NCBI RefSeq assembly: GCF_905147365.1
Contig: NC_056406.1
Location: forward strand, 2,678,501 to 2,742,500
Reading direction: 5' to 3'
Length of the DNA: 64,000 nt
DNA from: Aricia agestis
Lineage: Eukaryota; Arthropoda; Insecta; Lepidoptera; Lycaenidae
The position numbers and the translations under genes were made by a program. Below are positions 1 to 9,953 of the stretch, one piece after another. The notes below the pieces were generated by a model. That model was not told where the DNA came from. It worked only from the letters and a program-made list of their open reading frames with translations, and did no database searches. The number at the start of each line of letters is the position of its first letter. Position 1 is the first letter of the stretch.

Positions 1-243
1 ACCGAGATAGCTCAATCGAATTACTTTTCTTGTATTTCGCCTTAGCTGCATGTTTGGCACTAATAAGGGACTTAATACTGTCTGTCAACCATGGAGCAGG
101 GAGATGCTTAATCCTAACTGGCTTTACAGGAGCATGTTTGTCATATAGGGATTAAAGTTGGGTATTAAACATCTCAACCTTAGTATCAGCCGATTCCGAT
201 GAGTACAGTGCTGACCAATCTATGTTGTGTGTGTCTTCCTTCA
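1..243 (-). pseudogene. Non-LTR retrotransposon ORF2 fragment (endonuclease to RT linker)
   Basis: Read on the minus strand, this stretch encodes a recognisable segment found between the endonuclease and reverse transcriptase domains of jockey/CR1-type LINEs. It includes INIDWSALY-like residues (NIDWSALYSS) and then HAPVKPVRIKHLPAPWLTD. One in-frame stop lies near position 150. The fragment runs off the left edge of the window and ends where Tc1-like sequence begins, so it is a dead remnant. The family name within the LINEs cannot be settled by eye. Confidence 0.6.
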
Positions 244-289
244 AGCTAACCAGATCCATCGAGGAGAAATTGAGTAGACTGTACGACGA

Positions 290-978
290 AGACTTGCAGG
301 CAGCTGTTTGACTTCACAAAAACTCGCTAACGGTCCAAAATTAGCCCCAGCACACAGTCAAGCGCTGCTTAGTTTCGCACGTTCTCATGTTGATTTTTCA
401 TTGGAGCAATGGCGGGTCGTGCTCTTTTCTGATGAAAGCTAAATCAGTCTTTATGGTAACGATGGTCGCAGAAAAACATACCGTTGATAAGGAGAATGAT
501 TTGCGCAGGCGTGCATTGACGAAAGGCTTCCATTTGGTAGGTGTTCGGGGACTGTATGGGGCGAGATTTATTTTGATGCATAAACCAATCTTGAGTTCGT
601 AACCGGGCCACGCCTTGGCACTTTGAGTACCTATCGATACATTCAGGGCGTACTAGGACAACATGCGGTGCCATGTGCTGGTTTTGTTGATGAAGGTTTC
701 ATATTGATGTAGAACAATGCTCGACCGCACGTTGCTGCGAAAGTTCGTCAATATCTCTCCGACGTCGAAATTTCGGGTTTGAACTGGCCAGCAAGGAGTC
801 CTAACCTTAATCCTATTGAGCACCTATGGGGAGAACTCAAAAGGAGGGTCAGGGCCCGGACTTTTGCCGCAGATACCCTTCAGGACCTCCAGGTGGCTGT
901 ACAAGAAGATCGGCATGGTATCGCTCAGGAGTTCATCATAACTTTGATAAGGTCAAGGAAAACCCGGATGGAAACCTA
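290..978 (+). pseudogene. Tc1-like transposase remnant
   Basis: Three Tc1-family landmarks occur in order. LEQWRVVLFSDES (about 385-435) holds the first catalytic Asp. NNARPHVA (about 715-745) is the second Asp block, with the usual Asp read as Asn and a stop just before it. NWPARSPNLNPIEHLW (about 782-830) contains the catalytic Glu. The pieces lie in different frames with stops between them. The N-terminal paired-type DNA-binding half is not seen. This is a 5'-truncated, inactivated DNA transposon that directly abuts the LINE fragment to its left. Confidence 0.8.
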
Positions 979-981
979 AAT

Positions 982-1390
982 TAGGGTAATGGGTGGCACT
1001 ATGAGCTATTGAAATCAATTTGTTAGTGTTTTTTACAAGAAAGATGTCATTAATCGCCTACTGAAATGGTATGCCAAACTGACCGGTTTTTGTTTTAAGG
1101 CTGTAGAATTAGTAAACAATTTACAATTACAATAACTATAGCAATAATTAAATCCTTATTGTACTACCTTTAAAACGATTCCAACATTTATTTAATACTA
1201 ATTATATTTCTTGAGTTATTACCGTTTGAATCATAAGGAGAGAGGTGGGTCGATTTTTTTGCACGCAAGTTTATATAGTGGCCACTATTAAAATTTCAAT
1301 ATCTTCTTAACTTCATAAAAAGTTTTTATACTGTTGCAAACGTTGAAAATCACTACACTGCGCCAATGGTACAACAACAGTTTATTAACA
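982..1390. other. AT-rich spacer, no feature recognised
   Basis: I see no coding frame, hairpin or known repeat here beyond the probable 3' flank of the Tc1-like element. Confidence 0.4.
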
Positions 1391-1399
1391 CTAGGTACA

Positions 1400-1890
1400 A
1401 CGTTTCCTGAATAATCATCATATAATTTTCTTTACTTTGTTGAAGGGGTGTGCAACTTCAACGGGAAACACGGGTGTCTGAAGTGTACTGTCGTTGGCGA
1501 ATATTCACACCTGTCCCACACAGTTACTTTTCCTCAAGCTAATTGCCTTCCGAGAAACAACGAAAATTTACAAATCAAAAAATATGGCGGGAATAAGTTT
1601 GATTCTCTGTTGTTAAAAGTTAAAACTGCCTTAGATAGTATGGTTGAAGATATCTTCAAAAAAAACTTTAGTGCAAAATGATGCTTTAAAGATTTTATTT
1701 TGAGTCTCAAAGCCCAGGATAGGTGTTTCTTGACGTAAATAAATGATATTATTCAATTAAAGCTTATAGAAACACAAAACAATAAAATAAAAGTTTATGG
1801 TTACAGCTTGTCTCAGAAGTTAGATTTTTTTGATACTCCAATAAAATCTTCATTCCTTGATATTTACAAAATTAGAAATACATCTTAAAA
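1400..1890 (+). pseudogene. Insect transposon protein fragment (NFNGKHGCLKC type)
   Basis: The reading frame contains VCNFNGKHGCLKCTVVGEY followed by SHLSHTVTFP. This is the signature of a recurrent, uncharacterised insect transposon-encoded protein in which a Cys-rich block follows an aromatic stretch. A stop falls at about 1680. A second in-frame piece at about 1795-1890 reads VYGYSLSQKLDFFDTPIKSS, which resembles the C-terminal part of the same protein. The large middle part is missing, so this is an internally deleted relic. I do not assign it to a named transposon superfamily. Confidence 0.45.
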
Positions 1891-2035
1891 AAATGAAGTA
1901 CTTAATCAAATTACTTCATTTTTTATTATAGTATATGGATAGCTGTTATCCACATAGAATAAAATGTAAACTTGTCGTATTATATGATCTAATTGTCGTA
2001 TTAGATCATAATGACTATACAAGATGTTAGTGTTA

Positions 2036-2165
2036 ACACAGTTATCCTTGAAACCATCAAATGATCCAGTCGAAATGAACAACTTTTTCTATGATTTTTT
2101 TAGTTCCCAGTATTGTTCATGCTGGGAACTAAAAAAATCCGTCTTCATATCCCTTTGATTATATA
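2036..2165. repeat. Foldback element, family with GTCCGTCTTCAT core (copy 1, degenerate)
   Basis: The segment has an AACAACTTTTTCTAT block, a short hairpin around AGTTCCCAG / CTGGGAACT, and a CCGTCTTCAT end. The same blocks recur at 4790-4990 and, best preserved, at 34180-34440, including the phrase around GATAACGGTGTTTAC in reverse. It is a non-autonomous hairpin repeat with no coding content. Confidence 0.55.
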
Positions 2166-2530
2166 CTACACTAGATAGAGCGTCGGCCGTCGCCTAATGG
2201 CGGCTCTCGACATAGGCGAACGCGTTGGCCAACGCGTCTGCAGACGCGTTGGCCCAATGTGTAGAACGGGCGTTCGCGCGTTGGCCGTAGGTATTTAGAC
2301 GTTGGCCGACGCGTCTGCGAGCTTGCCGCGCGGGTCGGAAATGTCGGCAAAAGATCAAAGGACATTTGTCGCAAGCTTCGCGCTCCATCCACACATAGGC
2401 CGCGCGATCAGTTCGCCCGGAGCGGCGATGAAGAGTGCACGTTTCCTTCTTGTGGCGAATTAACATCTAACTTGACGAAATGGCGAACAATATGAGTATC
2501 GAGAAAACATTTAAATTTATTGGGCCCTAT

Positions 2531-2916
2531 GGGTCTATACAGACGGACCGCATTTCAACCGCAGTTGAAGTGCAGTTTGAATGCAGTTGACACGACTGCA
2601 ATAGAACTGCAAACCGAACGCGCAGTCGGATTGCAGTTGACTGCAGTCGTGTGAACTTCATACCGACTGCATCCAAACTGCACTATCCCACCCACCCGCA
2701 CGCTCCGCTCTCCCACGCATGGAATCAGTAGCAGTGCAGTTTGGATGCAGTCGGTATGCGGTTCACACGACTGCACGCCAACTGCAACTGAACTGCAATC
2801 CAACTGCGCATTTGGTTTGCAGTTCTATTGCAGTCATGTCAACTGCATTCAAACTGCACTTGAACTGCAATTTGCGGTTGGATTGCAGTTGAAATGCGGT
2901 CTGTCTGTATAGACCC
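2531..2916. mobile_element. 386-bp foldback element nested in the 1.5-kb element
   Basis: The ends GGGTCTATACAG and CTGTATAGACCC are inverted copies. The whole interior is a long imperfect palindrome made of ACTGCA-containing blocks that pair from both ends to the centre near 2700. Flanks read TAT on both sides, compatible with a 2-3 bp target duplication (TA or TAT). There is no coding capacity, and the strong hairpin potential makes this a MITE-like element. Confidence 0.7.
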
Positions 2917-3010
2917 TATCAGAGTAAAAACTGCCTGTGGAACCAAAAATCATATCAAAAGTTGCAAAAAAAATAAGGTTATTGGACATTCTATTTTCCT
3001 CACGATGTTT

Positions 3011-3255
3011 TTAGGGTTCCGTACCCAACGGGTAAAAACGGGACCCTATTACTAAGACAGCTAAGATTTCAACGTCTGTCTGCATTTCTGTCTGTCCGTC
3101 TGTCTGTCTGTCCATCTGTCTGTCCGTCTGTCTGTCTCCAGGCTGTATCTCAAGAACCGCTATACTTAGCTAGATTTCTGAAATTTTCACAGATTATGTA
3201 CCTATATCTGTTGTCGCTATAACAACAAAATATACTAAAAACAAATAAATTAAAT
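3011..3255 (+). repeat. TTAGGGTTCCGTACCC repeat, head portion
   Basis: The segment starts TTAGGGTTCCGTACCC, continues GGTAAAAACGGGACCCTATTAC, and then has a run of TCTG/TCCG units, as in many dispersed Lepidoptera repeats. The matching tail (ending GTCCGACTCGCACTTGG) is not adjacent. Other copies in this window are at 7030-7147, 28528-29146, 29991-30625 and 45440-45624. Confidence 0.65.
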
Positions 3256-3420
3256 ATTTAATAAATAATGAATATATATATTATTAATTATTAATCATGA
3301 TAATTATAATAAGTAATAAGTAATAATTTTTATATATAATAAATAATAAGTAATAAAATAAAAAAATATTTTAATATTATAAAATATGTAAAAGTGAGTT
3401 TATTTCTTTGTTTGTTACGT
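3256..3420. repeat. Low-complexity TAATAA-rich tract
   Basis: The stretch consists almost entirely of TAATAAT/ATATAT-like words. It probably expanded from the A-rich interior of the neighbouring repeat. Confidence 0.5.
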
Positions 3421-4051
3421 TTTCTCGCCTTTTACTTATTTATTTCGAGAATACCCTTTAAAAACTTTTTCTTGTCCACATTTACAAAGTAATTATAAGC
3501 TGTGAATAAATACACAGCTGCAGCTGTTAGCGACTCAACATCCATTTTGAATCCGTCCGCACATTGGCGCGATCCAAAGCATACTGAACGACCTTCCTAT
3601 GTGTGGATTACTCACAAACGCCGTTGCAAGCGCACTGCCATCGCGTCTGCAGACGCGTTGGCCAACGCGTTCGCCTATGTCGAGAGCCGCCATAAGAAAT
3701 ACGCTCGCAAAAACAGGCCAGCTCTTCTATGCTTGTGTGCGTGACCGCTTTGTTTTACACTCGGATCATGTCACTCAATATGTCTATGTGTGTGTGCAAA
3801 ATGTTGCCACCTATTAACATACCTCCCGATAAATAGGATAAATCGATCGGGATTGTTATTAGTGAATGTTCGTGTGTACGATTTGATTCAAATATTATAA
3901 TTGTAAATATATTATGTATGTTAATTGTATTGGCTAATGTATCTAATGTATTGGCGGCGTTTAGTTGCATCTCTGTTTTATTGTTTACGTTGTAAGAAGT
4001 GTAATAAGGAGAGAAACAATTCTAAGCTGGCTTATAATAATAATATTATGT

Positions 4052-4115
4052 CCTATCACCTACCGGCTACCAACCTATCGCCTAATATAATTGTTTATTT
4101 ATATTAGGTGATAGG
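4052..4115. repeat. Small hairpin CCTATCACCT...AGGTGATAGG
   Basis: The outer arms CCTATCACCT and AGGTGATAGG pair. An inner pair, CCTAATATAA with TTATATTAGG, adds a second stem. No coding content. Confidence 0.5.
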
Positions 4116-4176
4116 TCGTATTATGAGTGATCTACGACGATCATTTCGGGCGTCGTCTTGACAGACGAGAGGTAAT

Positions 4177-4510
4177 ATGGCGGAAAATTTTCATTAAAAA
4201 ACTGACAACACTGGCAAAAAAGTCAAGTAAGAGCTGTGACAAATAAAAACTAAACCAAGTTAGCACAATTATATATTTTTAACCATATCGATCCAACCAC
4301 TACTCATATTATGGTGGGAAATTTTCAATAAAAAGCTGACAACACTGGCAAAAAGACAAGTAAGAGTTGTGAAAAATAAAAATAAATCAAGTAAAATCTA
4401 TATAGATCAATGCAACCACTACTCATAATATTATGGTGGAAAATTTTCATTTAAAAAACTGACAACACTGGCAAAAAAAGTGAAGTAAATTGTGAAAAAT
4501 TACTTAAAAC
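4177..4510. repeat. Degenerate tandem repeat, three units of about 120-136 bp
   Basis: Units begin at about 4177, 4313 and 4434. Each contains GGAAATTTTC-like sequence, then CTGACAACACTGGCAAAAA and GTGAAAAATAAAA. The units are diverged, so the array is old. Confidence 0.65.
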
Positions 4511-4789
4511 AATAAATATTTTGCTGAGAAATAAATGACTTCAGGATTATTTAACGATCATAGGTGACTTTTTTATTCGTTTTTAACCGTCATCTATAAT
4601 TTCTGTGGCGCAAATCGTCATTTTCAATTACTTTTTTAACAAATTTTATCAAGCGCGTGGCGTGCGTATTCAGTGACGTCACAAATAGCACTGACGGGCG
4701 AATCGCGGCGTTCTGTCCAACAGTTGGGCACTATTTTTTTCGACGGAATCGCGCGGCTTAGGTTATATCTAGTGTAGTATATAATCAAA

Positions 4790-4990
4790 GTCATATCCAT
4801 ACAAATTGCCGATCCGGGCATCCGTATCCGCATCCGTATCCGTATCCGTATGAAGACGGCATTTTTTTTTATTTCCCAGCATTGTTCTTATAGAAAAAGT
4901 TGTTCATTTTGACGGGCTCATTTGATGGTTTCAAGGATAACGGTGTTTACACTAACACACTGTATATCATTTTCATTCCTCTTTTGCATA
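4790..4990. repeat. Foldback element, GTCCGTCTTCAT family (copy 2)
   Basis: The copy contains GATCCGGGCATCCGTATCC, a short CCGTAT expansion, GAAGACGGC, CCCAGCATTGTTCT, and the end block TTTGATGGTTTCAAGGATAA. It is nearly the same as the right half of the copy at 34210-34440. Confidence 0.6.
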
Positions 4991-4999
4991 CGTTTATAG

Positions 5000-5587
5000 A
5001 CTAATATAATATTTTAATAACTATTTATGTGAAGTACGAGTATAACTTCTTTTTAATAAAAAATGCTTACTTCTGAGAGATTTTATTTAATTGCCAGATT
5101 TAGTTACTTATAGTAAAGAACTTTACTGCAATCATATATTAAACTAAGTATGGAAAAGGTGTAAACTATGGAAAAGGTTATATGATTGCGATACATCGTT
5201 TTCCATAATGGAATGCAATACATTCCTAAATTCCTGATTCATTACACTTATTGGATTTGGGAATCATGGAGAGGTTGTTAACGGGATGAAGAGATGGGAA
5301 TTTCGGAAAATAATTAACTAATTAGTAGGGTTTCTGACTTTTACGAAACTTTAAACTGACAAGTGACTTCACAGAAGCAGAGTTGACAGAATGATAGAGT
5401 ATGCCGACTAAGAACTGATGTTGAAATTGTTAAATTTGACGTATTATGACGAAAATCGTCGCTAGGGTTGTTAAATTGTTACCTTTGAATTTAAAACTAT
5501 GACATATTTGCTGGACGTGTTCCTCTTTGGTCATATTGTTGTTTGTGTTTCGGCACATGCGATTAAAATTGTCAGAATCCAATTTTG
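5000..5587. other. No feature recognised
   Basis: AT-rich sequence without a convincing reading frame. The only structure seen is the lead into the duplicated block at 5588. Confidence 0.3.
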
Positions 5588-5753
5588 AAAGGATCCTAGA
5601 CACAACAGGAGGAAAAATACAAGTGTCAGCTACCTCCAATAACAAAAGAAACTTAGAATCTTCAGAAAGTGACTTAACATAATATAACCTAGGATATTAC
5701 TTAGATGATGAAAACACTAAATGTAATATAAAAAAGCCATATAAAAAATTTTG
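5588..5753 (+). repeat. Direct repeat, unit 1 (pairs with 6121-6285)
   Basis: About 165 bp starting AAAGGATCCTAGACACAAC is repeated almost identically at 6121-6285 in the same orientation, 533 bp away. The few differences (for example ATATAACC versus ATATTACC) point to a fairly recent segmental duplication or two tails of one element. Confidence 0.75.
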
Positions 5754-5958
5754 ATTTTTTTTATATCGGGAAAAGAAACTAAAGAAACGGTATTTTTTAT
5801 TTTAAGGCTTAAAAATTTTGAAATGTTGTCAATTGTTAACAACAGAGGAGTGAAACAACTTTTTGAAAAAAAAAAAGAACAGAAATAGGAAATGCAACAA
5901 ATATTTTGAAAAAAAACGTAAAAGCTAAAACTGTGGTTATTTAAAGCAAGGGCTATAG

Positions 5959-6216
5959 ATGACAGGTATTGTACAAAAATATTTAGACGTTGAAAAAGAA
6001 AACATCAAAGATCTTCTACTCGAAAATCAGGTAAAAATTCAAACTTTGAAATGGGAGACGATGAAGTACATCATAATTTACCAATACTTACATGAAATTT
6101 GTTTTGAAAATTATGGTGTAGAAAGGATCCTAGACACAACAGGAGGAAAAATACAAGTGTCAGCTACCTCCAATAACAAAAGAAACTTAGAATCTTCAGA
6201 AAGTGACTTAACATAA
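5959..6216 (+). CDS. Unrecognised 85-residue reading frame, probably transposon-derived
   Basis: This open frame begins MTGIVQKYLDVEKENIKDLL and ends SSESDLT. The first half is predicted to be helical and rich in Lys, Glu and Ile. The last 34 codons lie in the block duplicated at 5588-5753. I recognise no domain. Sharing its end with a repeat suggests it belongs to a mobile element rather than a host gene. It may equally be a chance frame. Confidence 0.25.
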   Translation: MTGIVQKYLDVEKENIKDLLLENQVKIQTLKWETMKYIIIYQYLHEICFENYGVERILDTTGGKIQVSATSNNKRNLESSESDLT

Positions 6217-6285
6217 TATTACCTAGGATATTACTTAGATGATGAAAACAATAAATGTAATATAAAAAAGGCCATATAAAAAACC
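6121..6285 (+). repeat. Direct repeat, unit 2
   Basis: Second copy of the block at 5588-5753, in the same orientation and differing at only a handful of positions. Confidence 0.75.
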
Positions 6286-6589
6286 TTAAAATTAGAGAGA
6301 AATATGACTTTGGAGCTACTTATGAAATAAATACTGAATTTACATAAGATATAGCTGATAAAGAAAACAATAAAGCTACCAACTATTTCACCAAAACACC
6401 GCCACTGAAAATGATGACGTGTTTTTCTTCCAAAACCAATTCAAAGAAAGTTGGAAATGTAAATTGATTATTTTCAGACATAGCAAAAGAGGAAAAACTT
6501 CAAAATAGAAAACAAATCCCGCACACGTGAAAAAAAACTTATTGTTTCCATCATATCATATATTAGATATTAATAGATTTTAAGGATTG

Positions 6590-6830
6590 ATTTATTTAAA
6601 CGTCAATTGTCGAAAAAGCTAATATTGGAAAAAACGGAAAATTTGCGAGAGCTCAAACGAACGTATCTGTAATTAATATATTTTGTTCTATCGAACCAAA
6701 AATAAAGATTTCTTATTGTTGCGAGTGTTTCTTCTGCAACATAAGTGGCGACAGTGAGGACAAGAACAATATTATAGAGAAATACGATAATTTAAGACTG
6801 AGAATGACGGAGGGTGGTGGGAAAGATTAG
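6590..6830 (+). mobile_element. Possible LTR retrotransposon LTR end and leader
   Basis: AATAAAGATTTCTTATTGTT is followed by CAACATAAGTGGCGACAGTG and GAGGAC. This arrangement (polyadenylation-like signal, LTR end, then a TGGCGAC primer-binding-like leader) resembles Ty3/gypsy-type elements. The opposite LTR and gag-pol are not seen here. It is a weak inference from a short pattern. Confidence 0.3.
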
Positions 6831-7029
6831 TAAGAGTGGTAAAGGTTATGTTTCGTAGAATTTTAGAATTGAATTAGAATTAGGTCGAGCTTAAGTTGAT
6901 TGGATTGAATTGTCTACGAATTTGTGCGACTGTGAGGACTCATAAACAGTATACTACTTACATATGTGGAAATGAGAGATGTTGTTATGTGTGTATTTTA
7001 AATTTTAATATTTAATAATAATAAGTATT

Positions 7030-7147
7030 AAATAAAATAAAAATTTAAGGGGGGCTCCCATACAAAAAACACAAGTTTTAGCCTATTTTTGCTCTGTATC
7101 GGTACGGAACCCTTCGTGCGCGAGTCCGACTCGCACTTGGCCGATTT
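7030..7147 (+). repeat. TTAGGGTTCCGTACCC repeat, tail portion
   Basis: The tail has AGGGGGGCTCCCATACAAAA, GGTACGGAACCCTTCGTGC, and ends GTCCGACTCGCACTTGGCCG. It matches tails at 29040-29146 and 30570-30625. The head is missing, so this is a 5'-truncated copy. Confidence 0.65.
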
Positions 7148-7673
7148 TATTTATTGTTTTGTTTACAACATTTATTTATTCTTTTGGTTACTTATTGTTT
7201 TTAACATAGATATAATATTACTTAGTTATTTTGTTAAAGTATATATTTTTTAAAGAATAGACTTTTAAAATGTAAGGGTAATATTTATAATATCCTTTCA
7301 CTACCATTGACTTTACCACAATTTATAGTCTTTACAACAAAATGCTCATCAGATTTATTTATGCTTTAACTTTTAATAGTTGAGTAAATTAAGATGCAAG
7401 AAATATTATAAATAATCTGGGGAGATACCTAACTCTAACAGACGCCATAGAGAATTATAAAGAATTTTCGACAAGTTTATTTTTGTTCACTTTACTATAT
7501 TTGTGTAAATTACGAAGTAAGAATGATTACAAATAAGAGGTTGTGAAAGAAAGAAATTATAATGTCTTGTTGTGTGCTAAAATATGAATAGGTGTTAAGA
7601 ACTTCTAAAATATTGATATTTGTTGACTTCGTAGTTATTGTGTTAATGAAAAATGTTTATTGCATTTTTGTAG
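7148..7673. other. AT-rich spacer
   Basis: I see no gene or recognisable repeat, only a pyrimidine-rich run at the right end that could be the 3' part of an intron for the exon at 7674. Confidence 0.3.
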
Positions 7674-7760
7674 GTTTTAAAAGCTATCTTACTTTCTTCA
7701 CCTCGAGATCCTCCTGCCCAAGAATACGTTGTCAAGAATTTTCGCGTGAATAGAAGATAA
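7674..7760 (+). CDS. Possible orphan terminal exon
   Basis: A good 3' splice site (TGTTTATTGCATTTTTGTAG) is followed by an open stretch reading VLKAILLSSPRDPPAQEYVV then KNFRVNRR and a stop TAA. The composition is protein-like and unlike the surrounding AT-rich noise. No upstream exon was found within the window to its left, so it would belong to a gene with a long intron or be a stranded exon. The protein is not recognised. Confidence 0.3.
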   Translation, partial: VLKAILLSSPRDPPAQEYVVKNFRVNRR

Positions 7761-8156
7761 ATAAGAGTGTATGCACAGTTTATGTCCTTTACCTTTACGT
7801 ACAATAGAATTTTTTTTTTTTAATTTAGAAGAATAATTTATGAAGATACTTCTTATCGTAATTCTTCAAATCATTTTTTAAATTATCCAGTTCATATTTA
7901 TCGTCAATAGGGGGGAAATTATATAATAAACACTGTAGTGGCTCACTTGCTTGCTTTACTTATTATTAACTCCTAAAATTAGACCGAAAATTCCGCTAGT
8001 TTGAGTAGGTTTTCGTTGTTTTTCATCAATGGTTTGCAATATATTTAAAATCGACAGTGCTTAGTTACTCGTATAAATGTGGTGCTTTTTGTTGGTTTTC
8101 TTGAATATTTTTAAGGATTTCTGCATAATTCTCTAATTGTATCGGTGCTAGTTGTT
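7761..8156. other. No feature recognised
   Basis: AT-rich sequence with poly-T runs, with no repeat or frame that can be supported. Confidence 0.3.
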
Positions 8157-8500
8157 CTTTTTTTTTTTATGAAATAAGGGGGCAAACGAGCAAACGGGTC
8201 ACCTGATGGAAAGCAACTTCCGTCGCCCATGGACACTCGCAGCATCAGAAGAGCTGCAAGTGCGTTGCCGGCCTTTTAAGAGGGAATAGGGTAATAGGGG
8301 AGGGTAGGGAAGGGAAGGGAAGGGAAAAGTTGAGGGTAGGGAAGGGAATAGGGTAGGGGTTAGGGGATTGGGCCTCCGGTAAACTCACTCACTCGGCGAA
8401 ACACAGCGCAAGCGCTGTTTCACGCCGGTTTTCTGTGAGAACGTGGTATTTATCCGGTCGAGCCGGCCCATTCGTGCCGAAGCATGGCTCTCCCACGTAT
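8157..8500 (-). repeat. Poly-A SINE-like element (GGCCGGCTCGACCGG family), copy 1
   Basis: Read on the minus strand, the element starts ATACGTGGGAGAGCCATGC, contains GGCCGGCTCGACCGG, a purine/pyrimidine CCCTTCCC-type variable tract, and CATCAGGTGACCCGTTTGC, and ends CCCTTATTTCATAAAA. Copies are at 16128-16468 (+), 29428-29763 (-) and 58039-58370 (-). The oligo-A end and variable interior fit retroposition. Its Pol III or LINE-tail origin is not established. Confidence 0.8.
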
Positions 8501-8734
8501 ATGTTCATATGAATCTGGGTCCAAAATATATTTATTTGTATCATCGATCATGTTGTTGACAGTGATAACATCGCCAGGTACCTAAGCAATAAAATATATT
8601 AAGTATACAACTACTTTTTAAAATATACAGATCTTGACTACAATGGTGATAAAGACGCTTTATTCACCATCCATAAAGACATCCCGCTAAGGTCATACAT
8701 GATGCACGATGCTGAGCTACTGAATATGCTTGAC

Positions 8735-9144
8735 GTACGTCAATAATAATTATTATTATCGAGAATCCCATTTTCCCAGACTCCTAGACCAGGCCTGGTC
8801 TCTTGGATTCTGGAACACAGGCTTGTGTAGGACGCTACTTGCACCGTCCCATGTCCAGGGCACCTCGAGCTGTGCGGGCGCAGCTGCAAACCAAGCAGAG
8901 AGCCTCAGTCGGTGCAATAATGAAAACGCCAGCTGAGATCCAATATTTGAACTATTTGGGGTGGAAACCCGAGGCGCATGGGGTCATAAGCTTTTTAGGC
9001 AGATATCTAAGAACCTTGTTGAGCCACCCGAGACCCGGGAGCTGCCTGGCACTGCGGACAGCAATTGCCATCCAACGTGGCAATGCTGTCAGCTTGCTGG
9101 GCACTCTGCCCGATGGGGACGACCAGGGATTGATTTTCTTTTAA
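8735..9144 (+). pseudogene. Probable LINE ORF2 C-terminal remnant
   Basis: Adjacent frames give SLGFWNTGLCRTLLAPSHV, then WGHKLFRQISK, then RGNAVSLLGTLPDGDDQ before a stop. This order recurs at the 3' end of reverse-transcriptase-bearing repeats in Lepidoptera. The sequence switches frame at least twice. It is followed by a T-rich 3' region. The family assignment is from memory of the pattern and is only moderate. Confidence 0.4.
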
Positions 9145-9774
9145 TAGTTTTTTTTTTTATTTTAAGTTTGTATATAATATTTGTATATGTTGGATTGTAT
9201 TTTTTAGTATTTAGATTGATATTTAAAATAATTTGTAACCTAGATTACCTGTCAAGTAGTTGCAATCTTGATTTCAAGTTACATTTTAGATCTCACGGAA
9301 AGTCCCACAGATTAAAAACGTAGAAAGATGTTACTAATGAAAAGTACATTATACATGATACACCAATCAATAAATTCCTAGTACTTGAGTTGTTAGCCAC
9401 ATGCTCGTGTTTTCAGTAACTGAAGAGTGCGGAACAAGCCGCAATATAAAAATTATATGAAATTACTGTAGAAATTACTACATACGAAGTCATACCCGTA
9501 GATGTCTAATTTCTAGATATTATAATTTTCTATATTGTATGTGCTTTAATTTACAAAAGTGTTAAGCATTGCTTCATTATCTTTAGAATGGCGCATTAAT
9601 CTCATTTTTTCCAAAATACACTTTTGGGATTGTTTGTAGCATCAATTTATTTTTTTACTCCAACCAATTTTTATTCAAATCAAGGTAATTAAATGCGGAT
9701 GTCCCAAGGACATAACTTTTTCAACGAGGGTTTTCGATATATCATTTGCCACCAGCGGGACGGTAGGATCTTTC
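9145..9774. other. AT-rich spacer
   Basis: The first part may be the 3' UTR of the LINE remnant; nothing else can be supported. Confidence 0.3.
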
Positions 9775-9853
9775 GTGTCAAATGTCGTGTCAGACATAAT
9801 ATGACAGCTATATCGTGTCATGTGGAAGTTATTTCGTGACATGATAGCTGTTT

Positions 9854-9899
9854 GACACGACAATTGACTACGGCTATAGCCGAAGTCAATTGTCGTGTC
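9854..9899. repeat. 46-bp near-perfect palindrome
   Basis: The arms GACACGACAATTGACT and AGTCAATTGTCGTGTC meet at CGGCTATAGCCG with only one mismatch. It lies directly left of a second palindrome at 9902-9953, inside a region of scattered CGTGTC words. Confidence 0.8.
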
Positions 9900-9901
9900 G
9901 T

Positions 9902-9953
9902 GTCAATGAGGGTTTTATGGCGCTATATATAGCGCCATAAAACCCCCATTGAC
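9902..9953. repeat. 52-bp near-perfect palindrome
   Basis: The arms run from GTCAATG to the centre GCGCTATATATAGCGC and back to CATTGAC, with one mismatch near the ends. There is no spacer. Confidence 0.8.

Larger units (their letters stand above)
2198..3692. mobile_element. PIF/Harbinger-like non-autonomous element, 1.5-kb form, TAA target duplication
   Basis: The ends are inverted copies of TGGCGGCTCTCGACATAGG, continuing into an arm with GCGTTGGCCAACGCGTC. Each end is flanked by TAA (2195-2197 and 3693-3695), a 3-bp duplication expected of PIF/Harbinger transposition. A 195-bp element at 52719-52913 has the same ends and the same TAA flanks. The 1.5-kb interior carries no transposase. It holds another foldback element (2531-2916) and a SINE-like head (3011-3255), so the interior was probably assembled by later insertions. 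Assignment to the superfamily is inferred from the target duplication, not from a protein. Confidence 0.7.

Noticed and set aside
8803..9323. Two overlapping frames of 113 and 120 codons as a host gene
   Set aside because: The recognisable phrases alternate between frames and match a retrotransposon end; a host gene is unlikely.
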